Notes: generated from the letters alone by a model not told the origin. Positions 27,534 to 36,013 are shown, counted from the stretch's first letter. The stretch: 64,000 nt of DNA from [Actinomadura] parvosata subsp. kistnae (GCF_900323885.1 NZ_OOHJ01000030.1:434001-498000); one strand, 5' to 3'. Numbers and translations are program-made.

Positions 27534-27553
27534 CGCTCAAGTCGACTTGAGCG
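27534..27553. promoter_or_regulatory. MerR-family operator
   Basis: Perfect 20-bp palindrome CGCTCAAGTCGACTTGAGCG, 13-32 bp before the MerR start codon and 48 bp from the monooxygenase start. CTCAAGT/ACTTGAG half-sites are common for MerR regulators of redox enzymes in actinomycetes. Probably controls both genes. Confidence 0.75.
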
Positions 27554-27565
27554 CAACATGGATCC

Positions 27566-28015
27566 ATGACGGACGAGCGCTACTCGATCAGCCAGGTGGC
27601 CCGCTGCTTCGGCATGCCGGTCTCCACCCTGCGGTACTACGACGACCTGGGCCTCCTCCCCGCCGCCGAACGCCGGGGCAACGTGCGCTACTACGGCCAC
27701 GAACAGCTGCGCCGGCTCGCGCTCATCCAGCGCCTGCACCACCGCGGCCTGGTCAGCCTGGCCGACACCGCCACGCTGATCACCGAGGACCCGCCCGCGG
27801 ATCAGCCCTCAGGCCGGCAGGTTCTGATCGCCTCCATCGAGACGATCAGGACCCGGATCCATGACCTGCACCTCGCCCAGCAGCTCCTCGAACACCTGCT
27901 GACCTGCCCGACGGCGGATCCAGTGCGCGAGTGCACCCATCTGCGCACCGAACTCGGCGAGGTGGTCGACCACGCACTCGCCGCGCTGCGGCCCCCACCG
28001 CCGTCCCGCCCATGA
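27566..28015 (+). CDS. MerR-family transcriptional regulator
   Basis: 149 aa. N-terminal helix-turn-helix and wing YSISQVARCFGMPVSTLRYYDDLGLLPAAERRGNVRYY, second HTH-like part LRRLALIQRLHHRGLVSLADTATLI, then a dimerisation helix of about 40 residues. The C-terminal effector part is short and has two Cys (LLTCPT, RECTH) but no known metal motif. Divergently paired with the FAD monooxygenase. Confidence 0.9.
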   Translation: MTDERYSISQVARCFGMPVSTLRYYDDLGLLPAAERRGNVRYYGHEQLRRLALIQRLHHRGLVSLADTATLITEDPPADQPSGRQVLIASIETIRTRIHDLHLAQQLLEHLLTCPTADPVRECTHLRTELGEVVDHALAALRPPPPSRP

Positions 28016-28025
28016 ATCCGCGACA

Positions 28026-28041
28026 CCCGGTCACGACCGGG
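28026..28041. terminator. possible short hairpin between convergent genes
   Basis: CCCGGTC-AC-GACCGGG, a 7-bp stem with a 2-nt centre (in practice a shorter stem with a larger loop), located between the MerR stop at 28015 and the LysR stop at 28104. Weak by itself; position supports termination. Confidence 0.35.
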
Positions 28042-28103
28042 ACGAAGTCTCTCGCATGCGCGAACGCACGTGACCGGGCGGCGGGGAAGGTCGTCGGCAG
28101 GCG

Positions 28104-28961
28104 CTAGGTGATCGCCCTGAGGATGTCGAGCAGGGCGGTGGTCGCGGGCGGGTCCGGCGGCTCGCCGTAGGTGGCGGCGTAGATGTGCCGGGCGTGGCCC
28201 GGGATCTCGGTGGCGTGCACCCCTGGCGTACGGTGTGCCTGCAGTGCGAGCCCGGGCAGGGTGGCGACGCCCATGCCGGCCGCCACGAGCGTCTGGACCA
28301 CGACCATGTCGTCACTGCTGTACGCGATCCGCGGCGTGAAGCCCGCTCGCCGGCAGGCGGCGACCATCGTGGCGCGGCACCGCTCGCACCCGCCGACCCA
28401 GGCGGAGTCGCGGTGATCCTCCAGTCGCTGGCCCGGCTCGCGGCTGATCAGGTAGAGCGGGTCGTCCAGCAGGTGGGTCAGCCGGAAGCCCTCCTCCTCG
28501 TCCGGGGTGTCGGCGTGCCGGAACACCAGGGCGAGGTCGACGTGCCCGGCGCGCAACATCCGCAGCCCCTCGACCGGGTGCACGTCGACCAGGTTCAGCT
28601 CGATGCCCGGGTACGACGCGGCCAGCTCGGCCGCCGCCTTGGGGACGATCGTGCTGAGGACCGTCTGGAAACCGGCGACCCGGACCCGCCCGGCCCGCAG
28701 CCCGACGTGGGCGGCCATCTCGGCGGAGGCCGCCTCCACCCGCCCGACGATCTCCCTGGCCCGCTGCGCCAGAACCTCGCCTTCGGGGGTGAGCCGGATG
28801 CCGCGGCCCACACGTTGGATCAGCCGGGCCCCGATCGAGGACTCCAGCCGCCCGAGGTGGTGGCTGATCGAGGGCTGGGAGTAGTGCAGCTCCCTGGCCG
28901 CCTCGGTCACCGACCCGTGCCGGGCGACGGCCTCGAGAACCCGCAGGTGCGTCAGGTTCAT
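28104..28961 (-). CDS. LysR-family transcriptional regulator
   Basis: 285 aa with ATG at 28961 (GTG at 28964 is possible). HTH LRVLEAVARHGSVTEAARELHYSQPSISHHLGRLE, linker helix and a periplasmic-binding-like effector domain (about 90-285). It lies back to back with the cysteine dioxygenase gene, the usual arrangement of a LysR regulator and its target, so it may control thiol oxidation in response to cysteine or a related effector. Confidence 0.9.
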   Translation of the reverse strand: MNLTHLRVLEAVARHGSVTEAARELHYSQPSISHHLGRLESSIGARLIQRVGRGIRLTPEGEVLAQRAREIVGRVEAASAEMAAHVGLRAGRVRVAGFQTVLSTIVPKAAAELAASYPGIELNLVDVHPVEGLRMLRAGHVDLALVFRHADTPDEEEGFRLTHLLDDPLYLISREPGQRLEDHRDSAWVGGCERCRATMVAACRRAGFTPRIAYSSDDMVVVQTLVAAGMGVATLPGLALQAHRTPGVHATEIPGHARHIYAATYGEPPDPPATTALLDILRAIT

Positions 28962-29040
28962 CACCTATCAAGTTTATCTATGGGACGTTCGAGACTTTGG
29001 CATTGGACGTCATGAGCCCCGGCGCGCCAGCATCGTTGCC

Positions 29041-29598
29041 ATGACCGAGCAGCTGACCACCCCCGCCGGCACCATCCGCACCGGCCCGCCGCCCAGGACC
29101 GGCCTGGCCGAGCTGGTCGCCCGCATCCGGCCGCACGCCAGCGGCCAGGCGGCCCCGCGCGCCATCGCCGAGCAGGTGGCCGTCGTCCTGGCGGAGACCG
29201 GACCGGACGCCGGCCTCCTCACCCCGGCCGAACGGGCCGGCTCGCCCGACGGCTACACCCGGCACACCCTGCACACCGAGGCGGCGTTCTCGGTGTCGGC
29301 GGTGGTGTGGCGGCCCGGCCAGGTGACGGAGATCCACGACCACCTGGTGTGGTGCTCGTTCCAGGTGCTCCAGGGCGCCGAGACCGAGACCCTGTACGAC
29401 ATCGACGGCGACCGCCTGGTCGAGATCGGCGAACGGCACCGGCCCGCCGGCTCGGTCAGCGCCGCCGCGCCGCCCGACGACATCCACCGGGTCCGCAACA
29501 CCGGCGAGACGGTCGCGATCACCCTGCACGTGTACGGCGCCGACCTCAGCAACGGCACCAGCGTGCGCCGCGTCTACGAGCAGCGCCACGATCGCTGA
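29041..29598 (+). CDS. cysteine dioxygenase family protein
   Basis: 185 aa cupin. The Fe(II) facial triad is visible as HxH in TEIHDHLVWC and the later His in ITLHVYGADL; the family oxidises cysteine thiol to cysteine sulfinate. Length fits bacterial type I thiol dioxygenases (180-200 aa). Divergent from the LysR gene. No sulfinate-handling partner is adjacent, so the thiol substrate is not certain. Confidence 0.85.
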   Translation: MTEQLTTPAGTIRTGPPPRTGLAELVARIRPHASGQAAPRAIAEQVAVVLAETGPDAGLLTPAERAGSPDGYTRHTLHTEAAFSVSAVVWRPGQVTEIHDHLVWCSFQVLQGAETETLYDIDGDRLVEIGERHRPAGSVSAAAPPDDIHRVRNTGETVAITLHVYGADLSNGTSVRRVYEQRHDR

Positions 29599-29705
29599 CG
29601 AAGAATCCGGGACGCGGGCCGCCGAGGATGTCGAGAACGCCGTCCCGGCTCCGTCCCAGGGATACCGGCGGCCACGTACCGGCCGCGTGATCAAGGAGAC
29701 TTGGT

Positions 29706-30146
29706 ATGACGATTCAGCGGATGGACAACGTCCTCATCGTGGTCGACGACCTCGACGCGGTCATCGCGTTCTTCGTGGAGCTCGGCATGGAGCTGGAGGG
29801 CAAGGCGGCGATCGAGGAGGCTTGGGCGGCCCGCGTCGTCGGGCTGGACGAGCAGCGCGTCGAGGTGGCGATGCTGCGGACCCCGGACGGCCACGGGCGG
29901 ATCGAGCTGACGAAGTACCGCACGCCGGAGGCGATCGGCGGCGTGCCGGCGGACGCGCCGGTGAACACGCTGGGCATTCGCCGCATCATGTTCGCCGTCG
30001 ACGACCTCGACGACGTCATCACCCGCCTGCGCCGCCACGGCGCCGACCTCGTCGGCACGGTGGAGCAGTACGAGAACAGCCACAGGCTCTGCTACGTGCG
30101 CGGCCCCGAGGGCATCCTCGTCGGCCTGGCCCAGCAACTCGGCTGA
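29706..30146 (+). CDS. VOC-superfamily (glyoxalase-like) protein
   Basis: 146 aa with two betaalphabetabetabeta halves: DNVLIVVDDLDAVIAFFVELGM at the start and GIRRIMFAVDDLDDVITRLRRHGADLVG in the second half, ending YVRGPEGILVGLAQQ. GGAG lies eight bases before the ATG. The family includes glyoxalases, extradiol dioxygenases and antibiotic-binding proteins; the substrate cannot be told. It stands alone. Confidence 0.85.
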   Translation: MTIQRMDNVLIVVDDLDAVIAFFVELGMELEGKAAIEEAWAARVVGLDEQRVEVAMLRTPDGHGRIELTKYRTPEAIGGVPADAPVNTLGIRRIMFAVDDLDDVITRLRRHGADLVGTVEQYENSHRLCYVRGPEGILVGLAQQLG

Positions 30147-30264
30147 CGACCCGTCGCGGCCGAGCCGGACCGTGTCCAGGCCGGGCAGGGTCCCGCCGGC
30201 GACGTGACAGGCCCTCACCGGGAAGGGCTCGCCGCCGCCACTCGGGACGGTGACGAGAATCCGG

Positions 30265-30876
30265 TCAGAGCGGCTCGCCCTGAGCGTTCAGGGGCGAGCC
30301 GTCCAGAGCGGTGTCCGTCAGCGTCATCCGCAGATTCGCGCTGAGCGTGGCCGAGCCGATCGGCATGCGGGTCAGGGCGAAGAGGATGAACCCGGCCCGC
30401 TTCTGCCCTCGTACTCCCTCGCTCAGCGGGCGGCTGTCGAGCCCCTCGATCAGCCAGTCGTAGAGCGCGTGCTGGTCCTGCTCCTGCCACCCCTTGAGGT
30501 CGGCGGCGTGCGCGGCCAGCGTGAGCTTCTCTGCCAGGTAGACGGGGTCGGGTACGCACCGGACCTCGATCTCCAGCCGGTCGAACTGGTGATCTCCGTC
30601 GAACTGCCAGACCGCCCAGACCTGGGAGATGTCCGGCGTGAGAGGGCGGGCCTCCAGGAGCCAGCGGTACTCGCCGGGGAACGGCCCATGACGCCGCAGC
30701 CACTTCTCCTCGCTGCCGCGCGGCAGCCCCCAGGGGTGCGGGATCTCCTCCAGCCCCGGCCAATCGATCTCCGGACAGTCCCAGCCGGTGATCCATGACC
30801 GAACCCTCTCCCTGTTGGAGAGATATTTCGCCAGGGGCTGGTCCCTGTTCTGCCGCTTGGCCGGGCGGAAGATCAC
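30265..30876 (-). CDS. conserved protein of unknown function
   Basis: 203 aa, GTG start. Not recognised. It is soluble, Trp-rich (WITGWDCPEIDWPGLEEIPHPW) and has a C-terminal region with short beta-strand-like stretches (SATLSANLRMTLTDTALDG). No signal peptide or membrane segment. Coding bias and a lack of convincing competing frames support it as real. A hairpin can form from its last codons (30271-30301). Confidence 0.6.
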   Translation of the reverse strand: MIFRPAKRQNRDQPLAKYLSNRERVRSWITGWDCPEIDWPGLEEIPHPWGLPRGSEEKWLRRHGPFPGEYRWLLEARPLTPDISQVWAVWQFDGDHQFDRLEIEVRCVPDPVYLAEKLTLAAHAADLKGWQEQDQHALYDWLIEGLDSRPLSEGVRGQKRAGFILFALTRMPIGSATLSANLRMTLTDTALDGSPLNAQGEPL

Positions 30877-31005
30877 GTGGCTCGTCCCTTCTCGGAGTAG
30901 TGGGCGACATCTCCTGACCTACACGCCAATGGATCACCAGGCAACCGCACAGTGCTCACCCGTGGCGACGGCCCGCGCCCGTGCCGCCGGTCCCACACTG
31001 GGAGC

Positions 31006-31596
31006 ATGAGCACCACTCTGGTCAAGGTCATCCAAACCGTGCGGGACTGTGACCTGTCCCAGTGGGACGCATGGACGGCCGACGGGCAGTACCTCTGCCT
31101 GCGCTACCAGTCCGGCCTCGGCACCGTGGACGCCTACGACACCGCGGACTGGCGGACGTGGTCGCACCCGCCGTACGGATCGGTGGCCGAGTTCGGCGAG
31201 CCCGGCCCGGACGGCGCCATCAGCCTGGAGGACTTCTGCGCGGCGGCCGGGCTGCTGCTCGCCCCGGGCGCCCTCAACCTCCGCTTCGGGTGCGTGCCCG
31301 AGGTGTTCGGCGACTGCACGGTCAGCCGCGACGCCGACGGCACCTACAGCGTGACCCGGGCCGACCCGCGCCTCCACATCTCCGCCGGTCTGCTGCAGAA
31401 GATCGCCGCCGGGGAACACGAGCCGGGCGTCCTGACCGGCGACCCAGCCCGCATCGCCGCCTGCGCCCGCGGCGAGCACCACCGGGACGGCCCCGACATG
31501 GTGCTCACCATCGACGCCACCAACCGGCGGGTGATCTACCGGATCAGCACGTACGAGTTCCAGCCGGATTGGTACCTGGCCGAATGGCCGGACTGA
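31006..31596 (+). CDS. conserved protein of unknown function
   Basis: 196 aa starting at ATG 31006 after GGGAGC. Not recognised. Soluble, acidic, Trp- and Asp-rich (TVDAYDTADWRTW, MVLTIDATNRRVIYRISTYEFQPDWYLAEWPD); no motif that indicates catalysis. It faces the unknown gene at 30876 across 129 bp. Confidence 0.6.
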   Translation: MSTTLVKVIQTVRDCDLSQWDAWTADGQYLCLRYQSGLGTVDAYDTADWRTWSHPPYGSVAEFGEPGPDGAISLEDFCAAAGLLLAPGALNLRFGCVPEVFGDCTVSRDADGTYSVTRADPRLHISAGLLQKIAAGEHEPGVLTGDPARIAACARGEHHRDGPDMVLTIDATNRRVIYRISTYEFQPDWYLAEWPD

Positions 31597-31657
31597 AGCG
31601 GTGACACCATGACCATGAGCGCGGGCAGGCACCGCAAACCGACGGTCGGCGGCCGGC

Positions 31658-31969
31658 CTACTGCGGTGCAGGCCGCTCGGACGTCGCGAACCGGGTCAGG
31701 CCGTGGACGAGGTCGGCGGCCTCGGGCGAGGCGAGCCGGTAGCGCACGACCCGCCCGAGGCGGCGGCAGGTCACCAGTCCGGCCGAGCGCAGCACGGCCA
31801 GATGGTTCGACATGTTCGGCTGGGTGACGCCGGTGTGGCTGGTCAATTCGCTGACGGACGCCTCCCCCTGGGCGAGCCGCTGCAACACGGTCAGCCGGAC
31901 CGAGCAGCCGAGTGCGCGCCCGATCAGGGAGAGCCGGTCGTCGGCGCCGCTGCCACCGTTGCCACTCAT
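31658..31969 (-). CDS. ArsR-family transcriptional regulator
   Basis: 103 aa from ATG 31969; the longer form from 31996 would start inside an operator-like repeat. Winged helix: GCSVRLTVLQRLAQGEASVSELTSHTGVTQPNMSNHLAVLRSAGLV followed by the wing RRLGRVVRYRLAS. Of its Cys residues, GRALGCSVR and LVTCRRLGR lie near the positions used for metal sensing in some ArsR proteins; sensing is not established. Divergent from the SDR gene at 32083. Confidence 0.85.
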   Translation of the reverse strand: MSGNGGSGADDRLSLIGRALGCSVRLTVLQRLAQGEASVSELTSHTGVTQPNMSNHLAVLRSAGLVTCRRLGRVVRYRLASPEAADLVHGLTRFATSERPAPQ

Positions 31970-31994
31970 CACCAGGCGATGATACTTTGCGCGC

Positions 31995-32018
31995 ATATAT
32001 CAGCATACAGTGATGTAT
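31995..32018. promoter_or_regulatory. candidate ArsR operator
   Basis: Inverted repeat ATATATCA-N8-TGATGTAT (7 of 8 matching), an AT-rich island in high-GC DNA, 26-49 bp upstream of the ArsR start at 31969 and in the promoter space of the SDR gene. Confidence 0.55.
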
Positions 32019-32082
32019 CGACGCCTCCCTCACGGGATCGGCATCGCACCTGCGGACCGTCCATCTCCAGGAAGGGCAGATC

Positions 32083-32862
32083 ATGGCCGCGGACCGGACC
32101 AGGAACGCCGTCGTCACGGGCGCCGGCAAGGGCATCGGGCTGGCCGTCGCCGCCGCCCTGCGCGATGAGGGCTACCAGGTGGTGGCGGGCGCCAGGAACA
32201 TCGGCGACGAGATCAGGCGGATCACCCCGTTCGCCGTCTCCGTCGATCTCAGCACCCCCGACGGTCCCGGCCGCCTTATCGACACGGCCATGGCCGAGCT
32301 CGGCGGCATCGACCTCCTGGTCAACAACGTCGCCGGCACCACCGGCCCGCACCCGGGCGGTTTCCTGTCCGTCTCCGACGACGACTGGCGGCACGCTCTC
32401 GACCTGACCCTGTTCAGCGCCATCCGGGCCAGCCGGGCCGCGCTGCCCGGCATCGTCGAGCGCCGCGGCCACATCATCAACATCGGCTCGGTCAACGCAC
32501 GGCGCCCGGCGCCGCACCTGGTGGACATCTCCGCCGCCAAGGCCGCGCTGGCCAACCTGGGCAAGGCTCTCGCCGAGGAGTTCGGTCCTCGTGGCGTCAG
32601 GGTCAACACCATCTCCCCCGGGCCCGTACGTACCGCGGTGTGGACAGAGCCGGGCAGCACGGGTGACGTTCTCGCGAGCCGGGCCGGCATCTCGCGTGAA
32701 GAGCTCCTCACCACCCTGCCTACCACCTTCGGGATGTCCACCGGGCAGATCACCGAACCGGCCGAGATAGCCGCCCTGGTCGTCTTCCTCGCCTCGGGAA
32801 GGGCGCCGAACATCAACGGCTCCGACCTCGTCATCGACGGCGGCCTGCGCAAAGAGCTCTGA
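32083..32862 (+). CDS. SDR-family protein lacking the catalytic Tyr
   Basis: 259 aa. Cofactor motif TGAGKGIGLAVAAAL and the NNVAG strand are those of classical short-chain dehydrogenases; the end NINGSDLVIDGG is also typical. Where the YxxxK catalytic pair is expected the sequence reads VDISAAKAAL, so Lys is kept but the Tyr position is Ile. The Ser in NIGSVNAR is present. The protein may bind NAD(P) without standard ketoreductase activity, or use another acid. Divergent from the ArsR gene, which probably regulates it. Confidence 0.85.
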   Translation: MAADRTRNAVVTGAGKGIGLAVAAALRDEGYQVVAGARNIGDEIRRITPFAVSVDLSTPDGPGRLIDTAMAELGGIDLLVNNVAGTTGPHPGGFLSVSDDDWRHALDLTLFSAIRASRAALPGIVERRGHIINIGSVNARRPAPHLVDISAAKAALANLGKALAEEFGPRGVRVNTISPGPVRTAVWTEPGSTGDVLASRAGISREELLTTLPTTFGMSTGQITEPAEIAALVVFLASGRAPNINGSDLVIDGGLRKEL

Positions 32863-32917
32863 TGACCCGCGCGGCGCCTCCTGCGCATCGCCGTCGGCAC
32901 GCCGCCGCGGATGACGC

Positions 32918-33874
32918 TCACGCGCACTCCACGTCGACCTTGCTGACCCAGTGGCCCTCGTAGTAGACCTCGACGTTGGCCTTACAGGTGGAGCTTTCGG
33001 TCGGGCCGGGTGTCCAGCCGGGCTGGTACGTGGTGACGTCGCCCGGGTAGCTGGTGCCGCCGTTGGCGCCGCCGCCGCTGGTTCCCGGCTCCAGGCCGGG
33101 GATGTCGGGAGAGACCGGCGGTGGAGGGACGGGCACCGGCAGGGGGCGGCAGGTGAGGCCCTGGCTCATCATCGTGGCGTCCTCGACCGCGCGTTTGCCG
33201 ACCTGGCGGGCCCAGGCCGAGTTGACCATGGACTGGGCCGCCTCCTCGTAGGCGCCTCGCCCGATGGCCGACAGCAGCTGCTCGAACTTGGCCAGACCGG
33301 TGGGCCCCAGGTTGAACACCATGTCGACCAGCGCCGCCTGGCGGGCCATGGACAACGAGTCGAACTGCGGCACGATCCGCTTGGCCGCGGCGAGGGCGAC
33401 CGCCAGGTCGCCCTCGAAGAGCAGGGTGATCTGCATCTGTGTCAGGGTCGTCCGGCCGGCGCGGACGTCGTCGTAGCCGGCTCCGACGCCGGCGAGCTTC
33501 TCGCGGGCGTCGGCACGGTCCAGGTTGAAGCCGATGCCTACCGTCGGGTGCCCTTTGGTGTCGATGTAGACCTTGGGGTTGCCGGACAGGCCGTAGCCGC
33601 TCTCGTGCCGGGCGATGAAGTCCTTGATCTCGCCCACCAGCATCTCGCGCCCCGTTCCGCCGCCGGCACAGGGGAAGTCCGAGCCACCCTGCTGACCGCC
33701 GCCTCCCGGCTGGCCGCCGTCCGAGGGGGGCTCGTCGATCGCGGGCAGGTCGGGTATGGGGTCGGCCGCCGCCGCACCGGCGCCGGCCAGCACGATCAGC
33801 AGCCCCAGCGCGACCATGGTCGCCCAGCGTCGAAGGCCGCGTAAGAACACGTTCACGAAAAATCCCACTTTCAT
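32918..33874 (-). CDS. secreted T4-type lysozyme (GH24-like)
   Basis: 318 aa. An N-terminal signal peptide (ATMVALGLLIVLAGAGAAAADP) is followed by a Gly/Pro-rich linker, then a lysozyme domain about 75-240: FIARHESGYG supplies Glu, VYIDTKGHPTVGIGF supplies Asp and Thr in the spacing of T4 lysozyme, and RQAALVDMVFNLG is the family's conserved helix. A Pro-rich linker leads to a short C-terminal part with two Cys (SSTCKANVEVYYEGHW, VDVECA), perhaps a cell-wall or carbohydrate contact. It cuts the peptidoglycan sugar chain outside the cell. It lies 77 bp downstream of a LuxR gene on the same strand. Confidence 0.8.
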   Translation of the reverse strand: MKVGFFVNVFLRGLRRWATMVALGLLIVLAGAGAAAADPIPDLPAIDEPPSDGGQPGGGGQQGGSDFPCAGGGTGREMLVGEIKDFIARHESGYGLSGNPKVYIDTKGHPTVGIGFNLDRADAREKLAGVGAGYDDVRAGRTTLTQMQITLLFEGDLAVALAAAKRIVPQFDSLSMARQAALVDMVFNLGPTGLAKFEQLLSAIGRGAYEEAAQSMVNSAWARQVGKRAVEDATMMSQGLTCRPLPVPVPPPPVSPDIPGLEPGTSGGGANGGTSYPGDVTTYQPGWTPGPTESSTCKANVEVYYEGHWVSKVDVECA

Positions 33875-33951
33875 CCGAAGCGCTGCTCGATGGCGTGACT
33901 CGCCCGCCGAACAGCATCACCGGAGCCGAGAGGCGGTGAAAGCTCGTGAAA

Positions 33952-35091
33952 TCACGTATGCGTGCCCGCCGGCCGCCCGCCGGCGGTGCCGAACACCCGC
34001 AGCGCGGCCTCCGTACGGCTGGCGGCGCCGAGCTTGGCGTAGATGTGCTCCAGGTGCTTCTCCACCGTGCGGGCGCTGATCCGCAACACCTGCGCGGCCT
34101 GCGCGCTGGTGTGACCGTGGGCGACCAGCCAGAGCACATCGTGTTCCCGGGAGGTGAGGCCGCTGTCCGTGACGGCGGCCGGGGCCGCGGCGTCGATCTC
34201 GGACAGCAGCAGGGCGGTGCTGGAGTGGTGCTCGGACAGGGTGACGGTGAGGTGGCGGGAGCCACGCGAGAGTGTGAACGGTCTCGGCGGCGCGGGCTGG
34301 TCAAGGCTGGGCGCGCGGCGTTGCTCGGTGAGCCAGGAGGCCAGCTCCCCGGGCAGCGTGCCGCTCTCCCCGCCGCAGCCGCGGAAGTAGGTGCCGAGGA
34401 GCAGCCGGGCCGACCGGTTCATCGCCCGGATCTTGCCGAACCGGCCGAGCAGGATGACGCCGTAGGAGGTGTCGTCGATCGCGTCCAGCGCCGCCAGGGC
34501 GGCCTCGAACAGGTGACGCGTCTCCGAAGCCGCCAGCAGGCCGGCCAGGTGCGGGCGGGCCAGGAGCAGAAGCTGCCGCTCGGCCTGGGCGAAGTCGGTC
34601 GTGCCCCGGCTGAGCACCAGCGTGTTGACCACGCCGAGATCCGAGGTGAGCAAGCAGGCCGTCTGGTGGTGGATGCCGAGCGGGCGATAGAAGTCCTGGT
34701 ATATGCCGAGGCCGCGCAGTTCGCGCCGGCTGACCACGTCGCTCATCCGCACCGCGTCCCCGTCACCGGTGCGCAGGAAGTGACGCAGCAGCGGATGGTC
34801 GGGAAGGTGGCCGCGGAAGATCTGTTCGTAGTCGGCGGTCACCCACTCGTCGGGGGAAGCGATCTGCGTGGTGTGGTGCGTGTGCGGGTCGATGGACTGA
34901 AAGGCGACGATGTCGCTGGGAACGATCCGCGCGGCGATCGCCATGACCTGTTCGCGGGCATCTCCCGAGCCTGGCGGCCCGGTCTCGCGGATCGCACGGA
35001 ACACTTGCTGGACTTGACTTGCGCGCAGCCGGGCCACCGCACCAGCGTACGACAAGTGGATCTTCCGTGGTGGATACGTAGATCCACGCAC
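33952..35091 (-). CDS. LuxR-family transcriptional regulator with GAF/PAS-like N-terminus
   Basis: 379 aa. C-terminal HTH (about 310-370): LTSREHDVLWLVAHGHTSAQAAQVLRISARTVEKHLEHIYAKLG. The N-terminal 290 residues are a sensor region with a central GAF/PAS-like fold (YGVILLGRFGKIRAMNRSARLLLG is PAS-like). No phosphoacceptor receiver domain is visible. Divergent from the small secreted protein gene at 35163; AT-rich sequence at 35041-35100 includes a GTGGATCTT..GTAGATCCAC-like repeat that could be its operator. Confidence 0.85.
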   Translation of the reverse strand: MRGSTYPPRKIHLSYAGAVARLRASQVQQVFRAIRETGPPGSGDAREQVMAIAARIVPSDIVAFQSIDPHTHHTTQIASPDEWVTADYEQIFRGHLPDHPLLRHFLRTGDGDAVRMSDVVSRRELRGLGIYQDFYRPLGIHHQTACLLTSDLGVVNTLVLSRGTTDFAQAERQLLLLARPHLAGLLAASETRHLFEAALAALDAIDDTSYGVILLGRFGKIRAMNRSARLLLGTYFRGCGGESGTLPGELASWLTEQRRAPSLDQPAPPRPFTLSRGSRHLTVTLSEHHSSTALLLSEIDAAAPAAVTDSGLTSREHDVLWLVAHGHTSAQAAQVLRISARTVEKHLEHIYAKLGAASRTEAALRVFGTAGGRPAGTHT

Positions 35092-35162
35092 TTGGTGGAA
35101 GGGCCCGCCGATCGTTGACTGGACCCGCAGGTGTTCGACACGCAGAACGGGAGACCTCCACG

Positions 35163-35504
35163 ATGCGAACGCTTCCTCAGCTCCTGGCCCGCTTGCTGGT
35201 CGTCGCGGTCCTGTCCGCCTCGGCCGCCGCCTCGGTCGCGGCCCCCGCCTCCGCCCGTGCTCTGTGCTCGGGCTACTTCTCCGACGCCGGTCGCGTCTCG
35301 GGCAGCGCGATCTGCAACACCATGTACGAGTACGAGGTCCATGTCACCTGCAGTGACGGCTTCTCGTTCGTCTCGTTCCCCGAGCCTTTGGGCTACGCCT
35401 ACTTCACCTGCAGCGGCCATGGCTCCATCAGCAACGCCGTGGCCTGGATCTGGTACAACGCGGTCCGGACCCGGCCGGAGCCGATCGAGATCGCCATGTC
35501 GTAG
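35163..35504 (+). CDS. small secreted protein with four cysteines
   Basis: 113 aa. A clear signal peptide (LLVVAVLSASAAASVAAPASARA) leaves a mature part of about 80 residues starting near ALCSGYF, with Cys in LCSG, AICNT, VTCSD and FTCSG, suited to two disulfides. Not recognised beyond that. The start ATG follows ACCTCCACG with a weak ribosome site. Its position opposite the LuxR gene suggests regulated secretion. Confidence 0.65.
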   Translation: MRTLPQLLARLLVVAVLSASAAASVAAPASARALCSGYFSDAGRVSGSAICNTMYEYEVHVTCSDGFSFVSFPEPLGYAYFTCSGHGSISNAVAWIWYNAVRTRPEPIEIAMS

Positions 35505-35602
35505 GCGGCGCGGCTCGGGGACAGCATCGCGGCCGAGGGCGCGGGCGGGGCCGGCGGGCGCCCCTGACCTGCCCGCACCCCGCCCTGTGGCATCATCGCC
35601 TG

Positions 35603-36004
35603 ATGCTCCAACTCACGGATTTCATCATCGACTGCCCGGACCCGATGAAGCTGGCGGCCTTCTACGCCGAACTGACCGGCCGCGCGATCAAGCCGGACAG
35701 CGACGACCAATGGGCCGGGATCCTCTTCGGCAAGATCGAGCTGGCCTTCCAGCGGGTGGACGACTACCGCCCGCCGCTCTGGCCCGACGACGAGCACCCC
35801 AAGCAGTTCCATCTCGACTTCGAAGTGGACGACATCGAGGCCGAGGAGCGGCGCGCCGTCGGGCTGGGCGCGACCCTGCGGAAGGACTTCATCGGGCCGG
35901 AGGGCTACGGCTGGCGGATCTACACCGATCCGGTCGGGCATCCCTTCTGTCTGTGCCGCAACAAGGGCGTCACGTGGACGGACGAAGGGGTGGTCCGGTC
36001 TTAG
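35603..36004 (+). CDS. VOC-superfamily (glyoxalase-like) protein
   Basis: 133 aa. Begins LTDFIIDCPDPMKLAAFYAELTG and contains FHLDFEVDDIEAEERRAVGLGATL and IYTDPVGHPFCLC, the pattern of small single-module VOC proteins widespread in actinomycetes. Function not known. Its stop is 10 bp from the convergent end of the phenazine cluster. Confidence 0.85.
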   Translation: MLQLTDFIIDCPDPMKLAAFYAELTGRAIKPDSDDQWAGILFGKIELAFQRVDDYRPPLWPDDEHPKQFHLDFEVDDIEAEERRAVGLGATLRKDFIGPEGYGWRIYTDPVGHPFCLCRNKGVTWTDEGVVRS

Positions 36005-36013
36005 GAGCCGGCG

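Noticed and set aside
30271..30301. Hairpin CGGCTCGCCC...GGGGCGAGCCG as terminator
   Set aside because: It lies inside the last codons of the minus-strand unknown gene, not after its stop; kept only as a remark.
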